Part shown: positions 8,668 through 17,111 of the stretch, piece by piece | Numbering within the stretch: the stretch's first letter is position 1 | Layout: every line of letters starts with the position of its first letter | Assembly (NCBI GenBank): GCA_038184435.1 | Contig: CP116227.1 | Span: 3,067,501 to 3,131,500, forward strand | Length of the DNA stretch: 64,000 bases | Source: Nocardioides alkalitolerans | GTDB taxonomy: Bacteria > Actinomycetota > Actinomycetes > Propionibacteriales > Nocardioidaceae | Reading direction: 5' to 3' | Notes under the pieces: generated by a model | Told to the model about the DNA's origin: nothing | Seen by the model: the letters and a program-made list of their open reading frames with translations, nothing else | Database searches by the model: none | Program-made: the position numbers and the translations under genes

Positions 8668-9330
8668 TCAGTCCCCCGGGCCGCCCAGCAGTCCCTGGCA
8701 CGCGGTGGCCGCGGCCGCCGCGTCGCCCGCGACGATGGCGTCGGCCACGACGTCGAGGCGGTGGCGGAGTCCCGGGTCCACGTCGACCGCGGGCGCCGGG
8801 GCGTGCGCGGCGAGCACGTCGTCGAGGTCCGCCAGCAGCGGTGCCGCGGACAGGCGCCGCACGCAGCGCCAGGTGTGCTCGAAGTCCCGCGCCCGGCCGT
8901 CGGGCGCCAGCATCGCCACGCGCAGGGAGCTGTCCGCGTTGCTCGCGGCAGCCCGCGCCAGGCCCGCCAGCACCGCCTCGCGCGCCACCACGACCTCCGA
9001 CCGCGGGCTCTCGGCGACCCGCCGGTCCCACCCGTCGCTCCCGGCCTGAGCGCCGGCTCCTCCCGCGCCGTCAGGTGCGTCGGCCTCGCGCACGAGCGCA
9101 CCGACGCCGTGGCGCACCTCGATGCGCCCCTTCGTCTCGAGTGCCGCCAGCGCGCGCGAGAGCGTCGCCCGACTCACCCCCAGCTCGGCCGCCAGCTGCC
9201 GCTCCGACGGCAGCCGGTCGCCGCCCACCAGGCCCTGCGCCTCGATGAAGTCGGAGATGTGCGCCGCGAGGCTCTCGTAGAGGCGCTCGCGCCGCAGCGG
9301 CTGGAGGCGGCGGGGGGCGTCACCGGACAT
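8668..9330 (-). CDS. GntR family (FadR-like) transcriptional regulator
   Basis: The 220-residue protein has a winged-helix domain over residues 12-80 with the GntR signature GDRLPSERQLAAELGVSRAT. An alpha-helical effector domain follows that resembles FCD, though its usual metal-binding histidines are not obvious. It lies between the CoA-transferase (convergent end) and the MatC-like carrier (divergent start), the usual place for a local repressor. A 13-bp dyad in the 103-base region before the carrier, and the ATTGG/CCAAT dyad before the CoA-transferase, are candidate sites. The effector is probably a dicarboxylate or its CoA ester, by inference. Confidence 0.88.
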   Translation of the reverse strand: MSGDAPRRLQPLRRERLYESLAAHISDFIEAQGLVGGDRLPSERQLAAELGVSRATLSRALAALETKGRIEVRHGVGALVREADAPDGAGGAGAQAGSDGWDRRVAESPRSEVVVAREAVLAGLARAAASNADSSLRVAMLAPDGRARDFEHTWRCVRRLSAAPLLADLDDVLAAHAPAPAVDVDPGLRHRLDVVADAIVAGDAAAAATACQGLLGGPGD

Positions 9331-9365
9331 GGCGGCATCCTACCCAGACGTGGTCCGGTTGCCAG

Positions 9366-9378
9366 GTGGCTGAGCCAC
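9366..9378. promoter_or_regulatory. Dyad GTGGC-TGA-GCCAC in the gntR/matC divergent promoter region
   Basis: A perfect 5-bp-arm inverted repeat with a 3-base centre lies 35 bases upstream of the gntR start and 55 bases upstream of the carrier start. A second, looser TGG/CCA dyad (near 9351-9364) adjoins it. It is a plausible autoregulatory GntR operator. It does not match the ATTGG/CCAAT dyad at 7317 closely, so the two may not bind the same protein. Confidence 0.4.
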
Positions 9379-9433
9379 TGACATGATCCGTCGGTCAGCA
9401 CATGACGTGCATCACAATCCGAGAGGGAACTCC

Positions 9434-10792
9434 ATGCCCACCGAACTGGTCTCGTTGGCGGTCCTCGTCATCGTCTTCCTGGTCGCGACGGTCCGAGGCG
9501 TCAACATGGGCGCCCTCGCCCTCGTGGCCGCCTTCGTCGTCGGACTCAGCGTCTACGACCTCGATGCGGACGGCGTGCTGGGCGGCTTCCCCAGCGACCT
9601 CTTCGTCATCCTCGTCGGCGTCACCTACCTCTTCGCGCTGGCGAAGAACAACGGCACCGTCGACTGGATCGTGCACGCCGCCGTGCGCGCGGTCGGGGGG
9701 CGCGTGGCGCTCGTGCCGTGGGCGATGTTCCTCGTCTGCGCGGCCGTGACGTCGATCGGTGCGGTCAGCCCCGCCGCGGTCGCGATCGTCGCCCCGGTCG
9801 CCATGGGCTTCGCGCTCCGCTACCGGATCCACCCCGTGATGATGGGCATGATGGTCGTCCAGGGCGCGACGGCCGGCAGCTTCTCCCCCATCGGCATCTT
9901 CGGCAGCATCACCAACGGCGTCGTCGAGCAGAACGACCTCCCCGGCAACCAGGCCGTGCTCTTCGCGACCACCTTCGCGGCCGCCGCCCTCATCGCCGCG
10001 GTCACCTACATCGCCTTCGGCGGTCGTGCGCTCCTCGCCCGCGGCAAGGAGACCGACGCGGTGCAGGAGATGGGCGCCGAGGCGGAGGCCGTCGCCCACG
10101 CCGCCACCCGCGCCGGTGGCCCGGGCACCCCGCACTCCGCCGTCGAGGCGGCCCGCGGCAGCCGCGGCGCCGAGGACGAGCCCGCCGCGCAGCACACGCT
10201 CGACGCCCAGCGGATCGTCACGCTCCTCGGCCTGGTCGCCCTCATGATCGGCGCCCTCGGCTTCGACCTCGACGTCGGCTTCACCGCCCTCACGATCGCC
10301 GTCGCGCTCACGCTGGCCTTCCCCGCCTCGGCCAAGGGTGCCGTCGAGAAGATCAGCTGGGGCACCGTGCTGCTCATCGGCGGCATCGTCACCTACGTGA
10401 ACCTGCTGCAGAACCAGGGCGTCGTCGACTGGGTCGGCGAGCGCGTCGCCGAGGTGGGCGCGCCGCTCGTGGCCGCCCTGCTCATCTGCTTCATCGCCGC
10501 CGTCGTCTCGGCGTTCGCCTCCACCACCGGCATCATCGGTGCGCTCATCCCCCTCGCCGTACCGTTCCTGCTCACCGGCCAGGTCAACGCCATCGGCCTC
10601 ATCGCGGCCCTCGCGATCTCGAGCTCGGTGGTCGACTGCAGCCCGTTCTCCACCAACGGCGCGCTCGTCGTCGCGAACGCCGACGCCAAGGAGCGCGAGA
10701 TGGTGTTCAAGCGGCTCATGCAGTGGGGCATGTCGATCGTCGTGATCGCTCCGCTCGTCGCCTGGGTGCTGCTGGTGGTGCCGACCGCCTGA
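9434..10792 (+). CDS. MatC-like dicarboxylate (SLC13-type) carrier
   Basis: An integral membrane protein of 452 residues with about eleven to twelve helices. The N-terminal 150 residues match the dicarboxylate carrier MatC N-terminal type, including GVTYLFALAKNNGTVDWIV. A hydrophilic loop of about 65 residues (200-265) divides the two halves, and the C-terminal half has the ASTTGIIGALIPLAVPFL and SSSVVDCSPFSTNGAL segments. I chose the ATG at 9434 because GAGAGGGA lies 6-13 bases upstream; an in-frame ATG at 9383 lacks a site. MatC carriers import malonate. With the adjacent CoA-transferase and GntR regulator it likely imports a dicarboxylate that is then activated to a CoA ester. Confidence 0.87.
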   Translation: MPTELVSLAVLVIVFLVATVRGVNMGALALVAAFVVGLSVYDLDADGVLGGFPSDLFVILVGVTYLFALAKNNGTVDWIVHAAVRAVGGRVALVPWAMFLVCAAVTSIGAVSPAAVAIVAPVAMGFALRYRIHPVMMGMMVVQGATAGSFSPIGIFGSITNGVVEQNDLPGNQAVLFATTFAAAALIAAVTYIAFGGRALLARGKETDAVQEMGAEAEAVAHAATRAGGPGTPHSAVEAARGSRGAEDEPAAQHTLDAQRIVTLLGLVALMIGALGFDLDVGFTALTIAVALTLAFPASAKGAVEKISWGTVLLIGGIVTYVNLLQNQGVVDWVGERVAEVGAPLVAALLICFIAAVVSAFASTTGIIGALIPLAVPFLLTGQVNAIGLIAALAISSSVVDCSPFSTNGALVVANADAKEREMVFKRLMQWGMSIVVIAPLVAWVLLVVPTA

Positions 10793-10801
10793 GCCCCGCG
10801 C

Positions 10802-11479
10802 TCACCCCGCCACGCCGGCGGCCTCCTCCACCGCACGGAGGAGGTCGCCGGCGTCCGTCACCTCGACGGGCGGAGGCGGGCCGGCGGGGTCGAGCACGTG
10901 GCCCGGCCGCACCAGCCGGACGGTGGCGAGGCCCGCCTCCAGCGCACCGCGTACGTCGCGGCCCGAGGCCGCCACGTGCACGAGGCGCTCGGGAGCGACG
11001 GCGGCCGCGGCCGCGACGTACAGCTCCGGGCTCGGCTTGTAGGCCCCCAGCTGCTGGGAGGTGAGCACGAGCGTGGGGTCGACCAGCGCGTGGGCCCGCG
11101 TGGTGCGGGCGAGGTCGTCGTCGACGTTGGACAGGATGCCGACGCGGTGCCGGGCGGCCACCGCGGCCACGCCCGCGGCGACGTCGGGCCACAGCGGCCA
11201 GTCGGCGACCGAGGCCTGGAGGGCCGTGAGGTCGGCGTCGACGTCGGCCTGCAGCCCCAGCTCCTCGTAGGCGCGCGCCAACGACGACCCGGACAGGTCG
11301 CGGAACGTCACCGGCGGCCGGGCCGTCCGCTGGGCGGCCTTGTTGTGGCCGTCCCAGCGGTCGTAGAGCTCGGGGCCGGACACCGCCCACCCGCGCTCGG
11401 CGGCGAGGCCGCCGAGGAAGGCGGACGCGCCGGAGCGGCTGTCGGTGAGGGCGCTGAACAGGTCGAAGGTGACGATCAC
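10802..11479 (-). CDS. HAD superfamily hydrolase, haloacid dehalogenase type II-like
   Basis: The 225-residue protein has the HAD core. The nucleophile Asp lies in FDLFSALTD at residues 5-13, the motif II serine in LSNVDDD, the motif III lysine in GAYKPSPELY and the motif IV region in VAASGRDVRG. The usual pair of acids in motif IV is reduced to Asp in GRD. This L-2-haloacid dehalogenase-like class includes dehalogenases and phosphatases, and the substrate cannot be told. The GTG at 11479 starts directly on the first strand. The gene converges with the MatC-like carrier, leaving only 9 bases between stops. Confidence 0.85.
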   Translation of the reverse strand: MIVTFDLFSALTDSRSGASAFLGGLAAERGWAVSGPELYDRWDGHNKAAQRTARPPVTFRDLSGSSLARAYEELGLQADVDADLTALQASVADWPLWPDVAAGVAAVAARHRVGILSNVDDDLARTTRAHALVDPTLVLTSQQLGAYKPSPELYVAAAAAVAPERLVHVAASGRDVRGALEAGLATVRLVRPGHVLDPAGPPPPVEVTDAGDLLRAVEEAAGVAG

Positions 11480-11530
11480 CCCTCGAACGTAACCCCTCTA
11501 CCGTCTCGTTGATCGAGATAGCGATTTCAC

Positions 11531-12754
11531 ATGACGGACACCCCGGGCTTCACTGGACCCGTGACCGCCACCGACCTGCCCGCCCACGAACGCATCAGCA
11601 CGGCGCGTCGCTGGGGCATGCTCGCGGCCGGCACGGGCGCGCAGGCGTCGTCGTCGGTGATGGTGCACGGCCCGGCGTTCCTCATCCCGGCCCTCCACAC
11701 CCAGGCGGGGCTCCCGCTCGCCCAGGCGGGGCTCGTCGCCTCGGCGCCGCTCGCCGGGATCATGGTCGCGCTGCTCGCCTGGGGCGCGGTCGTCGACCGC
11801 CGCGGCGAGCGGTTCGCGCTGCTGAGCGGCCTCGGCCTCGCGGCGGCGGGCGGTCTCGTGGCGACCCAGACGACGGGGCTCGTCCCCCTCGCGGCCGCCC
11901 TCTTCGTCGCGGGCGTCGGCGGTGCCGCCACCAACTCGGCCTCGGGCCGGGTCGTCGTCGGCTGGTTCCCCCCGGAGCGCCGCGGCCTCGCGATGGGGCT
12001 GCGGCAGACGGCGCAACCGCTCGGCGTGGGTCTCGCGGCGGCGACGATGGCGGTGGTCGCGCAGCGCCACGGCGTCGCCACGGCCCTCTGGATCCCCACC
12101 GCCGCCACGGTGGTGGCGCTCGTGGTGGTCGCGCTCGTCGTGCTCGACCCGCCGCGGCCGCCGGCCGCCGAGCGCGCGGACGCCCCCAACCCGTACCGCA
12201 CCGACCGCTACCTGGCCCGGATCCACGGCGTCTCCGTGCTGCTCGTCGTGCCGCAGTTCGTCGTGTGGACCTTCGCCCTGACCTGGATGGTCACCGACCT
12301 CGGCTGGTCCGTCGGCGCGGCAGGCGGCGTCGTCGCTGCCACCCAGGTCGCCGGGGCCGTCGCCCGCGTGGGAGCCGGGTGGCTCTCCGACGTCGTCGGC
12401 TCGCGGATGCGCCCCCTGAGGTGGGTCGCGGTCGTCGCGGCCCTGACCATGGGCCTGCTGGGGGTCACCGCGGAGTGGGTGCCGGGCGTGGCCGTCGCGC
12501 TCATGGTGCTCGCCTCGGCCGTCACCGTCGCGGACAACGGCCTCGCCTTCACGGCCGTGGCGGAGCGGGCCGGGCCGTTCTGGTCGGGCCGAGCGCTCGG
12601 CATGCAGAACACGGCCCAGAACCTCGTGGCCTCCGCGGTGCCGCCCGTCGCCGGGCTCGCGGTGACGGCGTGGGGCTACCCCGCGACGTACGCGCTCGTC
12701 GCCCTGCTCCCCCTCCTCGCCGCCCCGCTCGTGCCGGTGCGCGGGGAGCGCTAG
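11531..12754 (+). CDS. MFS transporter
   Basis: The 407-residue protein has twelve predicted helices. Both halves carry the major-facilitator loop 2-3 signature (AWGAVVDRRGERFALL in the N half, GWLSDVVGSRM in the C half). It resembles the CynX/NarK-like group of 12-helix permeases, but substrate and direction are not visible. The ATG at 11531 lacks a strong ribosome site, so a leaderless transcript is possible. It lies 51 bases from the divergent HAD gene and 101 bases before the reductase gene. Confidence 0.85.
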   Translation: MTDTPGFTGPVTATDLPAHERISTARRWGMLAAGTGAQASSSVMVHGPAFLIPALHTQAGLPLAQAGLVASAPLAGIMVALLAWGAVVDRRGERFALLSGLGLAAAGGLVATQTTGLVPLAAALFVAGVGGAATNSASGRVVVGWFPPERRGLAMGLRQTAQPLGVGLAAATMAVVAQRHGVATALWIPTAATVVALVVVALVVLDPPRPPAAERADAPNPYRTDRYLARIHGVSVLLVVPQFVVWTFALTWMVTDLGWSVGAAGGVVAATQVAGAVARVGAGWLSDVVGSRMRPLRWVAVVAALTMGLLGVTAEWVPGVAVALMVLASAVTVADNGLAFTAVAERAGPFWSGRALGMQNTAQNLVASAVPPVAGLAVTAWGYPATYALVALLPLLAAPLVPVRGER

Positions 12755-12855
12755 GAGACTTTTCTCGCTCAGGCCCTCCCGCCGTCACCACGCTCGGTGT
12801 ACAACTGGCCACTGAACGTCGTGACCCGCATCACCCGACCCCTCCGGGAGCGCCC

Positions 12856-13980
12856 ATGGCCGTCCGCACCGCCGTCCGCGAGCTGAGCCCCACGCGGCGA
12901 CGCCGCGACTGGTTCGCCGTCCGTTCGCTGGCCGAGGGGCTGACGACCCCGCTCCATCCCGACGACTACCTCCGCTACGTGAACCCCCTGTGGACCTCGC
13001 GCGAGCTGCGCGGCCGGGTCGAGTCGGTGGTGCGCGAGACGGAGGACGCCGCGACGCTCGTCATCCGGCCCGGGTGGGGGTGGCGCTTCGACCACAAGGC
13101 GGGGCAGTACGTCGGCATCGGCGTGCCGATCGAGGGCCGCTACCAGTGGCGCTCCTACTCGCTGACGAGCACGCCGCGACGCCGCGGGCGCCGCATCACC
13201 ATCACGATCCGGGCCATGCCCGAGGGCAAGCTGTCGGGGCACCTCATCGAGGGCCTCGCGCCGGGCACCGTCGTGCGGCTCGCCGCCCCGGCGGGCGACT
13301 TCGTGCTCCCCGACCCGCCGCCGGAGCGCATCCTCTTCCTCGTCGGCGGCTCCGGGATCACGCCGATCATGGCGATGCTCAAGACGCTCGTGCGCCGCGC
13401 GGGCGAGGGGCGCTGGCCGCTCCCCGACATCCACCTCGTCTACTCGTCGCCGACGCCCGAGCGGATGATCTTCCGCGAGCGCCTCAGCCGCCTCGCCGCC
13501 AACCACGAGTCGCTGACGTTCACGCCGATCTTCACGGACACCGACGGGATGCTCACGTTCGACAGGCTCGACGAGGTGGTGCCCGACTGGCGCGAGCGGC
13601 AGACCTGGGCCTGCGGCCCCGCGCCGATGCTCGACGCGGCCACCGAGCACTGGCAGGACGCCGACCTCGAGGACGCGCTGCACCTCGAGCGCTTCACCCT
13701 CGAGCGCGGCGGCGACGCCGGCGAGGGCGGCACGGTCTCCTTCCAGAACTCCGGCAAGGAGCACGAGGCCGAGCCCGGCACCACGGTGCTCGAGGCGGGC
13801 GAGGCGGCCGGCGTCGGCATGCCCTACGGCTGCCGCATGGGCATCTGCCACACCTGCACGCTCACGCTCGTCAAGGGCTCGGTCACCGACGTCCGCAACG
13901 GCGACCGCTTCGACCAGCCCAACGAGCAGATCCAGACCTGCGTCACCGTCCCCGACGGCGACTGCACCATCGCCATCTGA
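12856..13980 (+). CDS. Ferredoxin reductase with C-terminal 2Fe-2S domain (desaturase partner)
   Basis: A 374-residue flavoprotein that passes electrons from NAD(P)H through FAD to its own 2Fe-2S cluster and on to an acceptor. Residues about 50-155 form the FAD barrel with the flavin motif RSYSLTS, and 160-280 form the NAD(P) domain with LVGGSGITP. The C-terminal 85 residues are a plant-type ferredoxin with CRMGICHTC plus a fourth Cys in QTCVTV. The ATG at 12856 follows GGGAG. It lies 55 bases before the fatty-acid desaturase. The same pairing, DesA3 with the reductase Rv3230c, is established in mycobacteria, so electron supply to that desaturase is a safe inference. Confidence 0.93.
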   Translation: MAVRTAVRELSPTRRRRDWFAVRSLAEGLTTPLHPDDYLRYVNPLWTSRELRGRVESVVRETEDAATLVIRPGWGWRFDHKAGQYVGIGVPIEGRYQWRSYSLTSTPRRRGRRITITIRAMPEGKLSGHLIEGLAPGTVVRLAAPAGDFVLPDPPPERILFLVGGSGITPIMAMLKTLVRRAGEGRWPLPDIHLVYSSPTPERMIFRERLSRLAANHESLTFTPIFTDTDGMLTFDRLDEVVPDWRERQTWACGPAPMLDAATEHWQDADLEDALHLERFTLERGGDAGEGGTVSFQNSGKEHEAEPGTTVLEAGEAAGVGMPYGCRMGICHTCTLTLVKGSVTDVRNGDRFDQPNEQIQTCVTVPDGDCTIAI

Positions 13981-14035
13981 CCCGTCCCCCGCACCGTCCC
14001 CCGCACCCCCGACCCGTCCCTGACTGGAGGCCCCC

Positions 14036-15283
14036 ATGGCCATCGCCGACGTGAAGGAATACACCCACCTCACCGCCGAGGAGGTCGAGGACATCGGGCG
14101 CCGCCTCGACGAGCTCCGCGCCCGCATCGAGGCGTCGCGCAACGCCGAGGACGCGGCGTACATCCACCGCCTGATCCGCGTGCAGCGCGGCCTCGCCTTC
14201 GCCGGCCGGGTCGCGATGACGGTGGGCGCCTACGTGCCGAAGGAGCGCAAGGCGGTACGCCGCGGCGCGGTCATCGGCGGCACCGCACTGCTCGGCGTGG
14301 CCAAGATCCTCGAGAACATGGAGATCGGCCACAACGTCATGCACGGGCAGTGGGACTGGATGAACGACCCGGAGATCCACTCCTCGACGTGGGAGTGGGA
14401 CACCGCGCAGCCGGCCGAGCAGTGGAAGCACAGCCACAACTACGTGCACCACCAGTTCACCAACGTGCTGGGCTACGACAACGACATCGGCTACGGCATC
14501 CTGCGGATGGCGCGCGAGCAGAAGTGGCACCCGGCGAACCTCGGCCAGCCGGTCTACAACGCCCTGCTCGCGACGCTGTTCGAGTGGGGCGTGGCGCTCC
14601 ACGACCTCGACATCGAGCGCATCCGCAAGCTCGAGAAGGACCCCGTCGAGATGAAGCGGCAGCTCAAGCAGATCTTCCGCAAGGGCCGCAACCAGATCCT
14701 CAAGGACTACATCGTCTACCCGGCCCTGTCGGGCCCGGGCTGGAAGCAGACGCTGCAGGCCAACGTCGCCGCGAACATCACGCGCAACCTGTGGGCCTAC
14801 GTCATCATCTTCTGCGGCCACTTCCCCGACGGTGCCCTGCACTTCACGGAGGAGGAGGTCGAGGACGAGACGCGCGCCGAGTGGTACCTGCGTCAGATGC
14901 TCGGCTCGGCCAACTTCGACGGCGGCCGCCTGCTGCACATCCTGTCGGGCAGCCTCGGCTACCAGATCGAGCACCACGTCTTCCCCGACCTGCCGAGCAA
15001 CCGCTACCCGGAGATCGCCGTCGAGGTGCGCAAGATCTGCGCCGAGCACGGCATCCCCTACACGACGGGCCCGCTCTACAAGCAGTACGGCCAGGCGTTG
15101 CGCACCATCACGCTGCTCTCGCTGCCGAACTCGTGGACGAAGCACGCGAGCGAGAAGTACGGCGCGGTCCAGCCCCCCACGCGCAAGGTGACCGACCGCG
15201 GACGCAAGAGCGACGCGGAGCGGCCCTCGCGCCGTACCGAGCTGGGGGGCTGGTCGCGGGCCAGCGCCTCGGCCCGCGCGTGA
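14036..15283 (+). CDS. Membrane fatty-acid (acyl-CoA) desaturase, DesA3-like
   Basis: The 415-residue protein carries the three histidine boxes that hold the di-iron centre: HNVMH at about residue 100, HSHNYVHH at about 130 and QIEHHVFPDLP at about 310. Two hydrophobic regions separate them. It inserts a cis double bond into long acyl chains at the membrane, using O2 and electrons from the reductase upstream. The ATG at 14036 has CTGGAGG 7 bases upstream. The last 35 residues are basic and likely cytoplasmic. Its stop overlaps the GTG of the next small gene (GTGA), implying co-translation. Membrane lipid fluidity control is the expected role. Confidence 0.93.
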   Translation: MAIADVKEYTHLTAEEVEDIGRRLDELRARIEASRNAEDAAYIHRLIRVQRGLAFAGRVAMTVGAYVPKERKAVRRGAVIGGTALLGVAKILENMEIGHNVMHGQWDWMNDPEIHSSTWEWDTAQPAEQWKHSHNYVHHQFTNVLGYDNDIGYGILRMAREQKWHPANLGQPVYNALLATLFEWGVALHDLDIERIRKLEKDPVEMKRQLKQIFRKGRNQILKDYIVYPALSGPGWKQTLQANVAANITRNLWAYVIIFCGHFPDGALHFTEEEVEDETRAEWYLRQMLGSANFDGGRLLHILSGSLGYQIEHHVFPDLPSNRYPEIAVEVRKICAEHGIPYTTGPLYKQYGQALRTITLLSLPNSWTKHASEKYGAVQPPTRKVTDRGRKSDAERPSRRTELGGWSRASASARA

Positions 15284-15729
15284 GCGTCGGGCTGCGGCTG
15301 TCGCGCCTGGGTCTCGGTGGGGACCCGGCGCGATCGCCGCACCTGGCGGCCGTGCCGTTCGTCGCCACCGACCCCGGCGGCGCGGGCGACGTGGCGGTGC
15401 TGCAGCGCGCCCGGGTGGTGCAGTGCGCGCTCAGCCGGGTGTGCGGCGTGTGCGCGCAGACGCTGGACCGTCCGCTGCACCTCCTCGGCACGGCGGCGGA
15501 GGCGGACGACAACGCGTTCCGCCTCCCGCCCGTGCACGCAGCCTGCGTCGACGACCTGCTCGCCGTGCTGGTGGCGGCGGGCGATGGCGCGGTGCTCGGC
15601 CACGAGGCGGCACCGGGCCGCCGCTGGACGCTGGTGACCACGGGCGGGTTCGACCTCGTGCGGCCGACGGCCCGCGACGGCCTGCACCTGTTCCGGCCCA
15701 ACGCGGTGGTGGAGCGACGAGAGGTCTGA
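15280..15729 (+). CDS. Hypothetical protein with a CxxC pair, coupled to the desaturase
   Basis: I do not recognise this 149-residue protein. It starts at a GTG sharing bases with the desaturase stop (GTGA). It has a small cysteine cluster CALSRVCGVC near residues 48-57, with another Cys in HAACVDD near residue 86 and a His beside it, which could bind one zinc or an Fe-S centre. The rest looks like a compact alpha/beta domain without signal or membrane helices. The frame was chosen because the overlapping alternatives are Arg-rich and lack plausible structure. Its position suggests a role in desaturase or lipid metabolism, but a general housekeeping role is equally possible. Confidence 0.65.
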   Translation: MSVGLRLSRLGLGGDPARSPHLAAVPFVATDPGGAGDVAVLQRARVVQCALSRVCGVCAQTLDRPLHLLGTAAEADDNAFRLPPVHAACVDDLLAVLVAAGDGAVLGHEAAPGRRWTLVTTGGFDLVRPTARDGLHLFRPNAVVERREV

Positions 15730-15730
15730 G

Positions 15731-15815
15731 CGGGTAACCTCGGGGCCGGTGTGCCGGGAAGTCTGGTCGGCGGTCGCCCCGGGCCCACCGGGGTCGACGC
15801 GGCCTACCCGAGGAG
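15731..15815 (+). promoter_or_regulatory. Structured nhaA leader, riboswitch-like, with two exclusive helices
   Basis: The 85 bases before nhaA can close as P1, CGGGTA (15731-15736) with TACCCG (15805-15810), enclosing GGGGC (15742-15746) with GCCCC (15776-15780) and a CCGG/CTGG hairpin (15754-15766). Alternatively CCTCGGG (15738-15744) pairs with CCCGAGG (15807-15813), which buries AGG of the ribosome site AGGAG (15811-15815). The two helices compete for 15807-15810, the design of a translational switch. In other bacteria nhaA is controlled by nhaA-I and nhaA-II Li+-sensing riboswitches; whether this belongs to either class is untested. Confidence 0.6.
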
Positions 15816-15819
15816 ACCC

Positions 15820-17076
15820 ATGAGCCTGACCCCCGAGCCCCGCACGTCCCGCGCCACCCGCCTCGCGCAGTGGACCCGACGTGAGACCACCGGCGGCATC
15901 CTGCTGATGATCGCCGCCGTGGTCGCGCTCGTCTGGGCGAACTCGCCCTGGCGGGAGGCCTACCAGTCACTGTCCGCGTTCACCGTCGGACCGTCGGCGC
16001 TCCACCTCGACCTGTCGCTGTCCACGTGGGCGGCCGACGCCGTGCTGGCGGTGTTCTTCTTCGTGGTCGGCCTCGAGCTCAAGCACGAGCTCGTCGCCGG
16101 GTCGCTGCGCAACCCGCGCGAGGCCGCGGTCCCGGTCTGCGCCGCCGTCGGCGGCGTGGTCCTTCCCTCGGCGATCTACCTCGCGGTGGTCGTCGGCAGC
16201 GGCGACGCGGGCCACCGCGACGGCTGGGCGATCCCGGCCGCCACCGACATCGCCTTCGCGCTGGCGGTGCTGGCGGTGCTCGGTCGCGGCCTGCCGGTCG
16301 CGCTCCGGATCTTCCTGCTGACGCTCGCCGTCGTGGACGACCTCATCGCCATCACGATCATCGCCGTCTTCTACACGTCGGGCCTCCAGCCGCTGTGGCT
16401 CGTGCCCGCCCTCGCCCTGATCGTCCTCTTCGGCGTGCTCCTGCGACGTCCTCGGCCGCCGGTCTGGGCGCTCGTGCCGATCGCCGTCGTCACCTGGGTG
16501 CTCGTGCACGAGTCGGGCGTCCACGCGACCGTGGCCGGCGTGCTGCTCGGCCTCGTCGCCCCGGCGCTGCCGCTCCACGGCGAGGCCCACGGCCGGGCGC
16601 ACCACGTCGCGGACGCGTTCAACCCCTGGTCCTCCGCCCTGGCGCTCCCCGTCTTCGCGTTCTTCGCCGCCGGCGTCACCGTCGTCGACGACGGGCTCGG
16701 CAGCGTGCTCAGCGAGGAGGTCGCGCTCGGCGTCATGGCCGGTCTCGTCGTTGGCAAGGTCGTCGGCGTGCTCGGCACGACGGCGCTCGTCACCAGGCTC
16801 ACCCCGTTCCGACTGCCCCAGGGCATCGGCGTGCGCGACCTGCTGCCCATCGGCTTCCTGACCGGCATCGGCTTCACCGTGGCCCTGCTCGTGGCGGAGC
16901 TGTCGTTCGACGACGAGCACTTCGTCGCGGCCGGCAAGGCCGCCGTGCTCGTGGCCTCGCTCGCCTGTGCGGTGATCGGTGGCCTCCTGCTCCGCTGGGA
17001 CGCCCGCCAGGCCCGCACCCGCGACATGAACCTCGACGGCGTCGACGACGGCGAGGTGCCGCTCATCGGGGGGTGA
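15820..17076 (+). CDS. nhaA: Na+/H+ antiporter NhaA
   Basis: The 418-residue membrane protein has about twelve helices with NhaA signatures. These are the unwound-helix aspartate in AATDIAFALAVLAVLG (equivalent to Asp133 of the E. coli protein) and the ion-binding pair in VVDDLIAITII (equivalent to Asp163/164). The late helix IGFLTGIGFTVALL is also present. It exchanges external H+ for internal Na+ or Li+, setting pH and sodium homeostasis. The ATG at 15820 has AGGAG 5-9 bases upstream; that site can be masked by the leader structure. The gene is monocistronic as far as visible, with a repeat element following it. It complements the Mrp antiporter at the right end. Confidence 0.95.
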   Translation: MSLTPEPRTSRATRLAQWTRRETTGGILLMIAAVVALVWANSPWREAYQSLSAFTVGPSALHLDLSLSTWAADAVLAVFFFVVGLELKHELVAGSLRNPREAAVPVCAAVGGVVLPSAIYLAVVVGSGDAGHRDGWAIPAATDIAFALAVLAVLGRGLPVALRIFLLTLAVVDDLIAITIIAVFYTSGLQPLWLVPALALIVLFGVLLRRPRPPVWALVPIAVVTWVLVHESGVHATVAGVLLGLVAPALPLHGEAHGRAHHVADAFNPWSSALALPVFAFFAAGVTVVDDGLGSVLSEEVALGVMAGLVVGKVVGVLGTTALVTRLTPFRLPQGIGVRDLLPIGFLTGIGFTVALLVAELSFDDEHFVAAGKAAVLVASLACAVIGGLLLRWDARQARTRDMNLDGVDDGEVPLIGG

Positions 17077-17111
17077 TCGGTGGAGGGGGCGGTCGGTCCG
17101 GACCCCCGCCG

